From NCBI GenBank assembly GCA_900545835.1, contig URBB01000013.1, forward strand, positions 1 to 26,300: 26,300 bases of DNA. Reading direction: 5' to 3'. This stretch comes from an uncultured Collinsella sp. GTDB lineage: Bacteria; Actinomycetota; Coriobacteriia; Coriobacteriales; Coriobacteriaceae. Shown in pieces: positions 14,611 through 21,963 of the stretch. The stretch's first letter is position 1, and each line of letters starts with the position of its first letter. Both the position numbers and the translations under genes were made by a program. Under the pieces are notes generated by a model. That model had not been told where the DNA came from and did no database searches. It saw only the letters and a program-made list of their open reading frames with translations.

Positions 14611-15195
14611 ATGCGAACCATCATCCTCTACGCCTCGCGCCATCACGGCAATACGAAAAAGCTCGTGGACGCCATCGTCGAGGCACACCCCGAGATCGAT
14701 ACCCTCGACGTCAAGGCGCTTGGCAAAAACGAGTATCCCAACCTGCACGAATATCATCTGATCGGTGTCGCCACGGGAATCTATTACTCCGAGATCGACA
14801 AGGACATGGCACGCGTGCTCACGAACGTGCTGCAGCCGCAGGACAAGGTGTTTGGCCTTATGACCTACGGTGGCAAAAACAAGTGGTACGGCAAGGATAT
14901 CGATGGCATCTGCCGCATGAGGCAGGCCATCTTTATGGGTGTCTACGGCTGCCCCGGCTTTGATACGTGGGGGCCGTTCAAGCTCGCCGGCGGTGTCCAA
15001 AAGGGACACCCGACCGCCGAGGAAATTAAGGGCGCCGTCGACTTCTTCGACAAGATCGAAGACGAGTATGGCGACATCATCGTCGAAGAGTACGCCAAGC
15101 GTGAGAAGCGTCTAGCCTACGAAAAGGAGCATCCTGCGGGAGGTCTTGTGGCCGGCGTCAAGCGCACGGCAAAGAAGATCGCTAACAAGCTGTAA
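14611..15195 (+). CDS. Flavodoxin-family protein
   Basis: 194 residues. Start ATG 14611 follows gaaagg by 7 nt. The N-terminus MRTIILYASRHHGNTKKLVD is the first strand and FMN-phosphate loop of flavodoxins (T/SxxGNTxK form). It is followed by LIGVATGIYYSEIDKDMARV and VFGLMTYGGKNKWYGKDIDG, the isoalloxazine-contact loops. The C-terminal ~35 residues (YAKREKRLAYEKEHPAGGLV, KRTAKKIANKL) are a basic helix not seen in simple flavodoxins. A redox role in the cytoplasm is likely; the partner is unknown. It is a plus-strand gene between minus-strand sugar genes. Confidence 0.88.
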   Translation: MRTIILYASRHHGNTKKLVDAIVEAHPEIDTLDVKALGKNEYPNLHEYHLIGVATGIYYSEIDKDMARVLTNVLQPQDKVFGLMTYGGKNKWYGKDIDGICRMRQAIFMGVYGCPGFDTWGPFKLAGGVQKGHPTAEEIKGAVDFFDKIEDEYGDIIVEEYAKREKRLAYEKEHPAGGLVAGVKRTAKKIANKL

Positions 15196-15226
15196 CTGTG
15201 AAGGTGCTTTTGAGCGTTTAACCCAT

Positions 15227-15264
15227 ACGGCGGGTCCGAGCAGATTCGGGCCCGCCGTCTTTTT
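15227..15264 (+). terminator. Terminator of the flavodoxin gene
   Basis: Stem acggcgggtccg / cgggcccgccgt with one wobble, then ctttttc. It lies 32 bp after the stop. On the minus strand it lacks a T-run, so it probably serves only the plus-strand gene. Confidence 0.85.
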
Positions 15265-15270
15265 CTATCG

Positions 15271-16440
15271 TTACTCGGTAAAGGCGTTGCCGACGCTCTG
15301 GCCGCCAACATACGTCTCGACGAGGGTGAGCTCATGGTCGAACACGACAAAGTCGGCGTCGCGACCCGGCATGATGCTGCCGCACTTATCCTCGATGTGT
15401 GCAGAGCGAGCCGGCACCTCGGTAGCCATGCGAATGGCGATATCGGCGCTGGCGATGCCCCAATCGACAATGTTCTTGACGCCCTGGGCAAGCGTGAGCA
15501 CCGAGCCGGCAATGCTCTTGCCGTCGGCGAGCCAGCACAGGTTGTCCTTCATGATGACGTCCATGCCACCACTGGTGTAGCTGCCCTCGGGCATGCCGCC
15601 GCAGCCCAGGCAGTCAGTGATGAGCACCGTGTGTTGCCAGCCCTTTGCCTGCAGCAGCGCCTTGATGGCGGCAGGGTTAACGTGCTTGCCGTCACAGATG
15701 ATCTCGGCGTAGGTCTCGGGCGTGGACATGGCAGCGCCCACGACACCGGGCTCACGGTGATGCAGCCCGCGCTGACCGTTATAGGTATGCGTAAAGCAGC
15801 TGGCACCGGCGTTGATGGCGGCGATGCACTCATCGTAGGTGGCGTCGGAGTGACCGATGCTGGTCACCACACCCTTGGCATTCAGAGCAGCCGCATAAGC
15901 AGCGGCACCGTCGCGCTCGGCCGCCATGGCGCTCTTGACGATGCGACCACCCGCAGCCTCCTGCCACTGATCGAAGACCTCCTCGGAGGGATCGATCAGG
16001 TAAGCGGGGTTCTGCGCGCCCACGTGCTTCATGGTAAAGAAGGGGCCCTCCAGGTAGATGCCCTGAATGCGAGCACCGCAGAAGTCGGGGCCGCGACCCT
16101 CGTCCGCCTGAGCGATGGCGGCGCAGGCGTCCTTGATCTGCTCGACGCCATCGGTGAACGTCGTGGGCAGCCAGCTGGTGGTGCCGCGACGGGCGAGCTC
16201 GGTCGAGCTGATATCGATGCCCTCGGGATCGTTATCGGTAGTTGAGTGGTTGTAGAAGCCATGGATGTGAGTATCGACCATACCCGGTGCGATCCACGAT
16301 CCCGTGTAGTCCTTAATCTCGCAAGAGGGCTCGTCGGCCTGCCAGGCGCCAAAGACGCCATCCTCGACCATAAGATAGCCGCCCAGTTGCGGGCCTGCCG
16401 GCAAGAAGAACTTGTCAGCCTTAATTGCGTATGTGCTCAT
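15271..16440 (-). CDS. nagA: N-acetylglucosamine/N-acetylgalactosamine-6-phosphate deacetylase
   Basis: 389 residues. ATG 16440 with SD aaggag is preferred over the in-frame GTG at 16446. Amidohydrolase metal-site features: VDTHIHGFYNHSTTD (H58, H60), YLEGPFF (E131), SIGHSDATYDE (H197), FTHTYNGQRGLHHREPG (H218) and LITDCLGCGGMPEGSYTSGG (catalytic D276). It removes the acetyl group from the sugar phosphate in the cytoplasm. AgaA and NagA cannot be told apart from sequence; the neighbouring agaS favours GalNAc-6-P. Upstream, TATAAG (16481-16486, minus) could be its -10, so it is probably transcribed separately from agaS. Confidence 0.93.
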   Translation of the reverse strand: MSTYAIKADKFFLPAGPQLGGYLMVEDGVFGAWQADEPSCEIKDYTGSWIAPGMVDTHIHGFYNHSTTDNDPEGIDISSTELARRGTTSWLPTTFTDGVEQIKDACAAIAQADEGRGPDFCGARIQGIYLEGPFFTMKHVGAQNPAYLIDPSEEVFDQWQEAAGGRIVKSAMAAERDGAAAYAAALNAKGVVTSIGHSDATYDECIAAINAGASCFTHTYNGQRGLHHREPGVVGAAMSTPETYAEIICDGKHVNPAAIKALLQAKGWQHTVLITDCLGCGGMPEGSYTSGGMDVIMKDNLCWLADGKSIAGSVLTLAQGVKNIVDWGIASADIAIRMATEVPARSAHIEDKCGSIMPGRDADFVVFDHELTLVETYVGGQSVGNAFTE

Positions 16441-16500
16441 ATGCACTCCTTGCTTCTAAAAGCAGTTGACCATGGTGATGCTTATACCCAGCTCACCTAA

Positions 16501-16541
16501 AAACAAAAAGCGCCCGCCCGCCGTTATGAGCGGACGGGCGC
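16501..16541 (-). terminator. Terminator of agaS
   Basis: Arms gcgcccgcccgc (16510-16521) and gcggacgggcgc (16530-16541) with one mismatch. On the minus strand the stem is followed by a T-rich run (positions 16509-16501). It lies just after the agaS stop and before the nagA promoter region. Confidence 0.88.
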
Positions 16542-16559
16542 CCTTACAGGGGGACGCGA

Positions 16560-17726
16560 TTAAGCGGTGAAGGGGTGAATCGTCACGCCCTTGACCACGC
16601 GGTTGACCGTGCCGGTGGGGCTCGGCGTATCGGGCGTGTTGCCCACGCGCACGGAGTTGAGCAGGCTGATAGCCTGGGCAAACATCACGAACGGCAGAGC
16701 AAGGTAGCCCTCGGGAAGTGCCTCGTAGCCCTTAAAGGTGAAGGACTCACCCTCATAGACGGTGGCACCTTCCTGCTGAACGGCGATGGTGTGCTGAGCG
16801 ATTTCGTCGCCACCGATCTCGTTGAGGATGTCGATGTCGTACTGACGGGTGTAGGCGTCGTTGTTGACGAACACGAAGACGAGCGTCTTATCGTCGACGA
16901 AGGACTTAGGTCCGTGACGATAGCCCATGGAGGTGTCGTAGGAAGTAGCGACCAGACCGTGAGCGAGCTCAAGGATCTTGAGCTGGCTCTCCTGGGCAAG
17001 GCCACCGAAGGAGCCAGAACCCAAGTAGGTCACGCGGTTGAAGTCGCCAGCCAGGTAATCGGCGATCTCGGGCTCACGGGAGATGACCTCCTCGCCCATC
17101 TTGGCGATAGTCTCGACCCACTCGGCCTTCTGCTCGTCAGAGGCAGTGTCAAAAATAAGGGTGGAGAGCAGGGTCATGCAGGAATAAGAACCGGTCATGG
17201 CGAAGCCCTTGTCGTTGGCGCGCGGAATGAGCAGCGTCAGCGCGTTGGGATCATCGGCAGACTCGACGGCGAGCTTGCCCTCGGGAGCGCAGGTGATGTT
17301 GAGGAACTTGACGTTGTGGACGAGCTCCTTGGCAACGGCAACGGCGGCAAGGCTCTCGGGGCTGTTGCCAGAGCGGGCAAAGGAAACCACGAGCGTGGGA
17401 TCCTCGGCGCGTAGGAAGTCGCGCGGGGCGCTCACGATGTCGGTCGTGGCGATGGGCTTAAAGTCGTAGAGATCAGTGTTGCCGGCGTGACGTAGGTACG
17501 GAGCGCAGGTATCGCCCACGTAGTCAGAAGTACCGGCACCAGTGAAGACAACAGACAGACGGCCCTCGCCCATGGCGCGAGCCTCGGCCAGGAAGGCCTC
17601 GATGGCCTCCTTGTTCTCGCGGTAGATGTTGAGCGTATCACGCCAAAGCTCGGGCTGCTGAGCAATCTCGGCCGTGGTGATCTGGGCGCCGAGCTCGGTG
17701 AGCTCCTCGACACTCTTCTCGAACAT
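16560..17726 (-). CDS. agaS: AgaS-type SIS-domain sugar isomerase/deaminase
   Basis: 388 residues (E. coli AgaS is about 384). Two SIS domains: the first with VFTGAGTSDYVGDTCAPYLR and VSFARSGNSPESLAAV, the second with VTYLGSGSFGGLAQESQLKI, YDTSMGYRHGPKSFVDD and VFVFVNNDAY. This matches AgaS, which turns galactosamine-6-P into tagatose-6-P and ammonia, better than GlmS or NagB. It fits between NagA and the LacC-type kinase in the GalNAc route. SD agagaggt precedes ATG 17726, with TATAAT at 17766-17771 (minus) and a regulator box at 17788-17801 just upstream. Confidence 0.92.
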   Translation of the reverse strand: MFEKSVEELTELGAQITTAEIAQQPELWRDTLNIYRENKEAIEAFLAEARAMGEGRLSVVFTGAGTSDYVGDTCAPYLRHAGNTDLYDFKPIATTDIVSAPRDFLRAEDPTLVVSFARSGNSPESLAAVAVAKELVHNVKFLNITCAPEGKLAVESADDPNALTLLIPRANDKGFAMTGSYSCMTLLSTLIFDTASDEQKAEWVETIAKMGEEVISREPEIADYLAGDFNRVTYLGSGSFGGLAQESQLKILELAHGLVATSYDTSMGYRHGPKSFVDDKTLVFVFVNNDAYTRQYDIDILNEIGGDEIAQHTIAVQQEGATVYEGESFTFKGYEALPEGYLALPFVMFAQAISLLNSVRVGNTPDTPSPTGTVNRVVKGVTIHPFTA

Positions 17727-17765
17727 TTCTAATACCTCTCTCTAGAAGTAATCCTCTGACGTGCA

Positions 17766-17801
17766 ATTATACACTTCAGTTGGTTATCTGGTAGTAACCA
17801 G
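17766..17801 (-). promoter_or_regulatory. agaS promoter with GntR/DasR-like operator
   Basis: On the minus strand a perfect TATAAT lies at 17771-17766, about 40 nt before the agaS start. The palindrome CTGGT-AGTA-ACCAG (17788-17801) covers the -35 region. The known DasR/NagR box is ACTGGTCTAGACCACT, sharing both CTGGT/ACCA arms and the 4-bp spacer. The adjacent gntR gene encodes a HutC-type regulator, the family that binds such boxes. Repression by blocking -35 is inferred. Confidence 0.75.
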
Positions 17802-17840
17802 TTAAATGCAAAGAATCATCATATGGATACGATGCGAACA

Positions 17841-18572
17841 CTAGTCGCTACGCTGGTGGTAAACCTTGTATTTAAACTGATCGGCACGAGCAACCGAGAG
17901 TGTATACTCCACAACCTCGTTTGACTCGTTATACGTAGTCCTGACCAAATCGAGCACAGGCGAGCCCTCGACAATTCCCAAAAGGTGGGCGTCGGTGGGA
18001 CGGGCTATGCTCGCATAGAACTCCTCCTCGGCCACGCGTATCTTTTGCTGAAAGTCTTGCTCAATCACATCGTAAAGCGGCTTACGCTCCAGTAGCGGTC
18101 GCTTTAGGGACAGAAATTGACGAACCGGTAGATAGCTGCGTTCGACCATCATGGGCATGTTGTCGGCAGAACGAAGGCGCTTGAGCTTAAAAATGCGATC
18201 GCCAATACGCAATCCCATATGCTCGGCCAGATTCTTATCGGCCTCCATCTCGCAAAACTCGAGAATCGTGGTCTCGGGGTCGCGACCCATCGCGCGCATC
18301 TGCTCGGTAAAGCTGTAGGACTGCATAAGATTGGTTGCCTTTGCCGAACGGTCGGTCACAAAGGTACCGCGACCGTGCTGCCGAACCACCAATCCTAAAC
18401 GCTCCAGTTCCTGCAGAGCCAGGCGTACCGTAGTGCGCGAGAGACCATAGCGCTCCGATAGTTCGCGCTCGGAAGGAATCATGTCACCGGCGCGATATTC
18501 ATGGTCGATCTTTTCGGTCAGAATATCGACCAGCTGATCGTACAGCGGTTGCTTACGCGCTCCGATCGCCAT
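17841..18572 (-). CDS. GntR-family regulator, HutC/UTRA subfamily
   Basis: 243 residues. ATG 18572 with ggagg 5 nt upstream is chosen; a TTG at 18593 is the longer alternative. N-terminal GntR wHTH: PLYDQLVDILTEKIDHEYRA, PSERELSERYGLSRTTVRLA, ELERLGLVVRQHGRGTFV. The UTRA domain follows (RIFKLKRLRSADNMPMMVER, YLPVRQFL, PVLDLVRTTYNESNEVVEYT, DQFKYKVYHQ). The layout is that of NagR/DasR, which release DNA on binding GlcNAc-6-P or GlcN-6-P. Boxes lie upstream of agaS, of the PTS operon, and weakly of this gene. The likely local effector is an amino-sugar phosphate. Confidence 0.92.
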   Translation of the reverse strand: MAIGARKQPLYDQLVDILTEKIDHEYRAGDMIPSERELSERYGLSRTTVRLALQELERLGLVVRQHGRGTFVTDRSAKATNLMQSYSFTEQMRAMGRDPETTILEFCEMEADKNLAEHMGLRIGDRIFKLKRLRSADNMPMMVERSYLPVRQFLSLKRPLLERKPLYDVIEQDFQQKIRVAEEEFYASIARPTDAHLLGIVEGSPVLDLVRTTYNESNEVVEYTLSVARADQFKYKVYHQRSD

Positions 18573-18597
18573 CCTATCCTCCCATTTTCTCAAACTC

Positions 18598-18607
18598 GGC
18601 TACTACC
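18598..18607. promoter_or_regulatory. Weak operator-like site upstream of the GntR gene
   Basis: ggctactacc differs at one base from ggttactacc, the core of the two stronger boxes (17788-17801 and 22079-22094, read on the minus strand). The outer bases do not complete the palindrome. It lies ~30 nt before the regulator start, after a possible promoter (TTGATT, then ATAATG) on the minus strand. Autoregulation is possible but weakly supported. Confidence 0.35.
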
Positions 18608-18656
18608 TTGGGTGTTTAGCATTATCTGTCTGCCACACCCGAATCAACAAGAAAAC

Positions 18657-18690
18657 AAAAGCCGCGCGCTCTTTCGAGCACGCGGCTTTT
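18657..18690. terminator. Bidirectional terminator after the PTS operon
   Basis: aaaagccgcg...gctc-tttc-gagc...cgcggctttt forms a long hairpin with an A-run before and a T-run after. It separates the PTS IID gene (minus, ends 18757) from gntR, so the regulator has its own promoter. Confidence 0.88.
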
Positions 18691-18756
18691 AACATACACA
18701 TGGCTTAAGGGGTCGGGGTGTGAGCCGCGTAGGGACACACCCCTCAAGCTAGAGCC

Positions 18757-19839
18757 TTACCAGATGCTCGGCCAGAGACCAAGCGGGCCAGCGCCCAGGA
18801 TGCCGAGGACGAAGAGCAGCAGAATGCCCTTGGTCGGGGTCCAGCTGTGCTTAGCGAACATGTAGTAAAGCAGCAGCGTAAGCATAAGCGGGACGAGCTT
18901 CGGGACGATGGTGTTGAGGGTGTCGGCAACAGAGAAGTTGACCGGATCCTCGGTGACGGTGCCGTAGGTAACGGACTCCATGCCGTTGCCCAGATCGGTG
19001 ACGCCGCACTCGACAGCGTTGCCGTCGGCATCGGAAGCGGTGAGGGCGTTGCCGTCCTCATCGGTCATGGCGATGGTACCGGCCTCAGCGGTCTCGGTAT
19101 CGATGCCCTCCATACCGGTGAAGTTCTCGGCCTCCTTCTCGGAGACGATCACGGTAGTAGCGGAGAGGCCACGGGTGGTGCCGTTGGGGATCTGGAGGTT
19201 GATCTGGGTGCCACCCATGGTGACGACCAGGCAACCGACGACGAAGACGCCCATGATGGAAGCGGCACGCGTGAAGGCCTGCATGTTGGCGGTCAGAGCG
19301 TCAATAGCGCTGGTGCCAAGCTTGTAGGACCAGTTCATGAGCCAGAAGCGCAGAGCGAACTGGACGACGTTGAAGATCACCAGGAAGATAATCGGCGCAG
19401 CGGCGTTGCCGTTGATGGCCATGTTAGAGGTGATGCCGGCCGTGATAGGCACGAGCGTCAGCCAGAACAGGGCGTCACCGATACCACCGAGCGGGCCCAT
19501 TGCGGCGACGCGGACGGCGCGAATCGTGGGGATGTCAACCTTGTTCTGCTCGAGCGAAAGCACGATGCCCATAACAAAGGTAACGAGGAACGGGTGGGTG
19601 TTGAAGAACTCCAGGTTGTGGCTCATGGAAGCCGCGAGGTCGTTCTTGTTGGTGTGGATCTTCTCCAGACCGGGGATGATGGAGTAGAGCCAGCCAGCGG
19701 CCTGCATACGCTCGTAGTTAAACGATGCCTGCAGGAAGCAGGAGCGCCAAGCCATCTTGTTGAGGGTCTTCTGGTCGAGCTGCGGAGCAGGAGTGAGATC
19801 CTCGTAGTGCTCCGGGATCACATACTCATTAGATGCCAT
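18757..19839 (-). CDS. PTS IID component, mannose/N-acetylgalactosamine family, with large insertion
   Basis: 360 residues (usual ~270-300). ATG 19839 lies inside the end of the IIC gene (11-bp overlap), with ggaggt 10 nt upstream. Residues 21-215 match EIID: KMAWRSCFLQASFNYERMQA, FFNTHPFLVTFVMGIVLSLE, AAMGPLGGIGDALFWLTLVP. The C-terminal 305-360 has the expected membrane end (VPKLVPLMLTLLLYYMFAKH, GILLLFVLGILGAGPLG). Between them, residues ~218-302 are an acidic, Gly/Thr-rich insertion (EAENFTGMEGIDTETAEAGT, DEDGNALTASDADGNAVE) not present in typical IID. It probably forms a loop outside the membrane. Last gene of the PTS operon. Confidence 0.9.
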   Translation of the reverse strand: MASNEYVIPEHYEDLTPAPQLDQKTLNKMAWRSCFLQASFNYERMQAAGWLYSIIPGLEKIHTNKNDLAASMSHNLEFFNTHPFLVTFVMGIVLSLEQNKVDIPTIRAVRVAAMGPLGGIGDALFWLTLVPITAGITSNMAINGNAAAPIIFLVIFNVVQFALRFWLMNWSYKLGTSAIDALTANMQAFTRAASIMGVFVVGCLVVTMGGTQINLQIPNGTTRGLSATTVIVSEKEAENFTGMEGIDTETAEAGTIAMTDEDGNALTASDADGNAVECGVTDLGNGMESVTYGTVTEDPVNFSVADTLNTIVPKLVPLMLTLLLYYMFAKHSWTPTKGILLLFVLGILGAGPLGLWPSIW

Positions 19840-20629
19840 CTTCGAAGTCACCTCCGTCAGAAACAGCTGCACCCTTCAGCTCGGTCTGCTGCTGGAAGTC
19901 CCAGAAAGCGATGCCGAAGCCGATGAGAGCGAGGATGAGCAGGGCAGGGGTTGCCAGAGAATCGTTGGCAACGGTGATGAGCGCGAGGCCAAAGCCCATG
20001 AGGAAGAAGCCCCACATATCGCGGTTCATCATAACCTTGAGCAGGACGGCGAAGCCGACGAAGCGCATCATGCCGCCTGCAGCGGAGAGACCGGTCTGCA
20101 GCCAGGTCGGGATGGCGGAAGCGATGGTCTGACCGATGGTAGCGCCAGCGATGAAGAACAGGGTGACGACGACAGCGAAGATCAGGCCGAGCAGAGCCAT
20201 GGCGAAGTAGTTCAGACGCTCGATACCCTTGGTGTCAGCGTTGTGAGCCATGTTGTCCGCAGAGGACATGAGCGGCGACATAAGCGTGAAGACCAGGGTA
20301 ACGCCGAGCTGACCAAGCAGAGCGAACGGAATGGCAAGGCCGACTGCCGCGTTGGGCTCGAGGCCCGTAGCAATAGCGAGAATGGCTGCCATGATGCCGC
20401 CGATAACAGCGTTAGGCGGCTGAGCACCTCCGATCGGCATGTTGCCGATCGTCATGAGCTGATAAGTACCACCCACGAGAAGACCGGTGTTGAGGTCGCC
20501 AAGGATAAGACCGATGACGGCGCCGGTGACGATGGGCTGATAGAGAGACTCGAGGAAGTTAAACTGGTCGATTGCCGCGACGAACGTGACGATGAAGACC
20601 AGAGCGACCTGGAAGATCGTGTATTCCAT
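19829..20629 (-). CDS. PTS IIC component, mannose/fructose/sorbose family
   Basis: 266 residues, about eight hydrophobic segments. Family blocks: QVALVFIVTFVAAIDQFNFL, PIVTGAVIGLILGDLNTGLL, GTYQLMTIGNMPIGGAQPPN, AVIGGIMAAILAIATGLEPN and AAVGLAIPFALLGQLG. This is the sugar-conducting membrane subunit, acting with IID. Closest in type to the AgaW/ManY group; sugar specificity is not decided by sequence. SD aggag lies upstream of ATG 20629. The 90-bp gap from IIB shows no terminator. Confidence 0.93.
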   Translation of the reverse strand: MEYTIFQVALVFIVTFVAAIDQFNFLESLYQPIVTGAVIGLILGDLNTGLLVGGTYQLMTIGNMPIGGAQPPNAVIGGIMAAILAIATGLEPNAAVGLAIPFALLGQLGVTLVFTLMSPLMSSADNMAHNADTKGIERLNYFAMALLGLIFAVVVTLFFIAGATIGQTIASAIPTWLQTGLSAAGGMMRFVGFAVLLKVMMNRDMWGFFLMGFGLALITVANDSLATPALLILALIGFGIAFWDFQQQTELKGAAVSDGGDFEDGI

Positions 20630-20719
20630 CTTGCTCCTCCTTTCAAAATGTATGTACGCACTTTGGATTTCACGTACAGAATGTCAGGGTTTCACTCCCG
20701 ACAACGTGGATCACGAGGA

Positions 20720-21202
20720 TTACGAGAAGAGCTTGCTCGTGTCCTCAACAGGCGTGCTCGGAACGCGCCTGATCTCCAACTCCACCCCCAATTCCTGCAG
20801 CTCTTTAAACGCAGCGACATCCTCGTCGTTAACTGCGACGGAGGTGGCGACTTGGCGCTTTCCTTCCGACATGTGCATGTTGCCGATGTTTACCTTCTTT
20901 ATAGGCACACCGCCCTTGACGAGCGTAAGCACGTCTTCCGGTGTTTCGGCCACGATGAAGATCTTCTGGCGCGGGCTCGCCTTGCCAATGACGTCGATGG
21001 TCTTCTGCAGAGAGAAGAAACGCGTAGCGACGCCGGCGGGAGCGGCCATCTTCATGAGGTTCTGGCGCATGGTGTTGGTCGCCACGTCGTCGTTGGCAAC
21101 GAGGATGAGGTTGGAGCCCAGAGTGGAGTTCCACTGGGTGGCAACCTGACCATGAACCAGTCGGTTATCGATGCGGGTAAGAAGAATGTTGGGTTCTGCC
21201 AT
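20720..21202 (-). CDS. PTS IIB component, mannose/N-acetylgalactosamine family
   Basis: 160 residues. The active-site loop RIDNRLVHGQVATQWN has the phosphorylated His at residue 17. Other blocks: NLILVANDDVATNTMRQNLM, KIFIVAETPEDVLTLVKGGV, KVNIGNMHMSEGKR, FKELQELGVELEIRRVP. It accepts phosphate from IIA and passes it to the sugar. It is the functional counterpart of the Tyr-bearing lone IIB at 10982-11476. It lies third in the operon, 36 bp after yajC. Confidence 0.94.
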   Translation of the reverse strand: MAEPNILLTRIDNRLVHGQVATQWNSTLGSNLILVANDDVATNTMRQNLMKMAAPAGVATRFFSLQKTIDVIGKASPRQKIFIVAETPEDVLTLVKGGVPIKKVNIGNMHMSEGKRQVATSVAVNDEDVAAFKELQELGVELEIRRVPSTPVEDTSKLFS

Positions 21203-21238
21203 GTTGATCAGCTTCCTTTCGTTATTTGCTGACGACAG

Positions 21239-21520
21239 TTACTTGATCTCCTGAATCGCGTAACGCGAAACGTCTACGACGGCTCCGGATCGGACTTTGA
21301 TCTGGACCTTTTCGCCTTCGATGCCTTTTACGGTTCCGTAGATACCGCCGGCGAAAAGAACCTCCTGACCCGGCTTGAGCTCGGTGTGCAGCTCCTTGAA
21401 GTACTTCTGCTTCTTCTTCATGTTGATTTGCGACCAGATGGTGTAAATCAAGCCCATGATGACAAGCAGGCCCAAAAGGGCGACCGAGGAGCTCAGGACG
21501 TTGGCTCCGAAATCGGCCAT
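21239..21520 (-). CDS. YajC-family membrane protein inside the PTS operon
   Basis: 93 residues. One N-terminal TM helix (SSVALLGLLVIMGLIYTIWS), then a basic NMKKKQKYFKELHTELKPGQ, then a small sheet domain (EVLFAGGIYGTVKGIEGEKV, QIKVRSGAVVDVSRYAIQEI) as in YajC, the SecDF partner. Its ATG shares a base with the IIA stop (TAATG), so it belongs to the operon. YajC-like genes also occur in the glycosaminoglycan (hyaluronate) PTS operons of streptococci, so this is a known but unexplained link; it probably helps assemble or tune the permease. A second housekeeping yajC may exist elsewhere. Confidence 0.85.
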   Translation of the reverse strand: MADFGANVLSSSVALLGLLVIMGLIYTIWSQINMKKKQKYFKELHTELKPGQEVLFAGGIYGTVKGIEGEKVQIKVRSGAVVDVSRYAIQEIK

Positions 21521-21963
21521 TAGATGCCGTCCTCGTCGCCGAAGATATCCTCTTCCTCGGCACCAGCAACAGAAGCGACCGTCTGGGCGGTGATGCCCGT
21601 CTGGCCAACGGTCACTGCCTGCTCGCCAAGCTCAGCGAGCGTGGCATTGCCGCGGAGGAACAGAAGCTCAATAACCATGGGAAGGTTGGTGCCAGTCAGA
21701 ACCTCGACGTTGTCGACATCCTGGGCAATCATCATCGACTGGTTGAACGGGGTGCCGCCAAGCAGATCGGTAAAGACGAGCACGCCATCGCACTCCTCGC
21801 GCATGGCGGTAATAGCGGCGCGGAGATCCTCACCGTAGGATGCGGCCTGGTCGCCCTCAAAAGGAACGACGGTAAAAGCAGGCTGGTCACCGGCAACCAT
21901 AGCGATAGCGCTTGCAAGGCCGGGTGCGAACTGTCCATGACCGGTAAGAATAAAGCCAACCAT
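21520..21963 (-). CDS. PTS IIA component, mannose family
   Basis: 147 residues. The N-terminus MVGFILTGHGQFAPGLASAI carries the phosphorylated His9 in the T/S-GHG motif. It is followed by DLRAAITAMREECDGVLVFT, DLLGGTPFNQSMMIAQ and TGTNLPMVIELLF, all typical. It takes phosphate from HPr. It opens the operon IIA-YajC-IIB-IIC-IID. SD gaaggga lies 7 nt before the ATG. A DasR-like box is 116 nt upstream. Confidence 0.94.
   Translation of the reverse strand: MVGFILTGHGQFAPGLASAIAMVAGDQPAFTVVPFEGDQAASYGEDLRAAITAMREECDGVLVFTDLLGGTPFNQSMMIAQDVDNVEVLTGTNLPMVIELLFLRGNATLAELGEQAVTVGQTGITAQTVASVAGAEEEDIFGDEDGI

Noticed and set aside
13539..14963. Very long plus-strand frame (474 codons) across the LacX-like and flavodoxin genes
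   Set aside because: It is a shadow of the minus-strand epimerase and runs out of frame into the flavodoxin gene; no domain fits.
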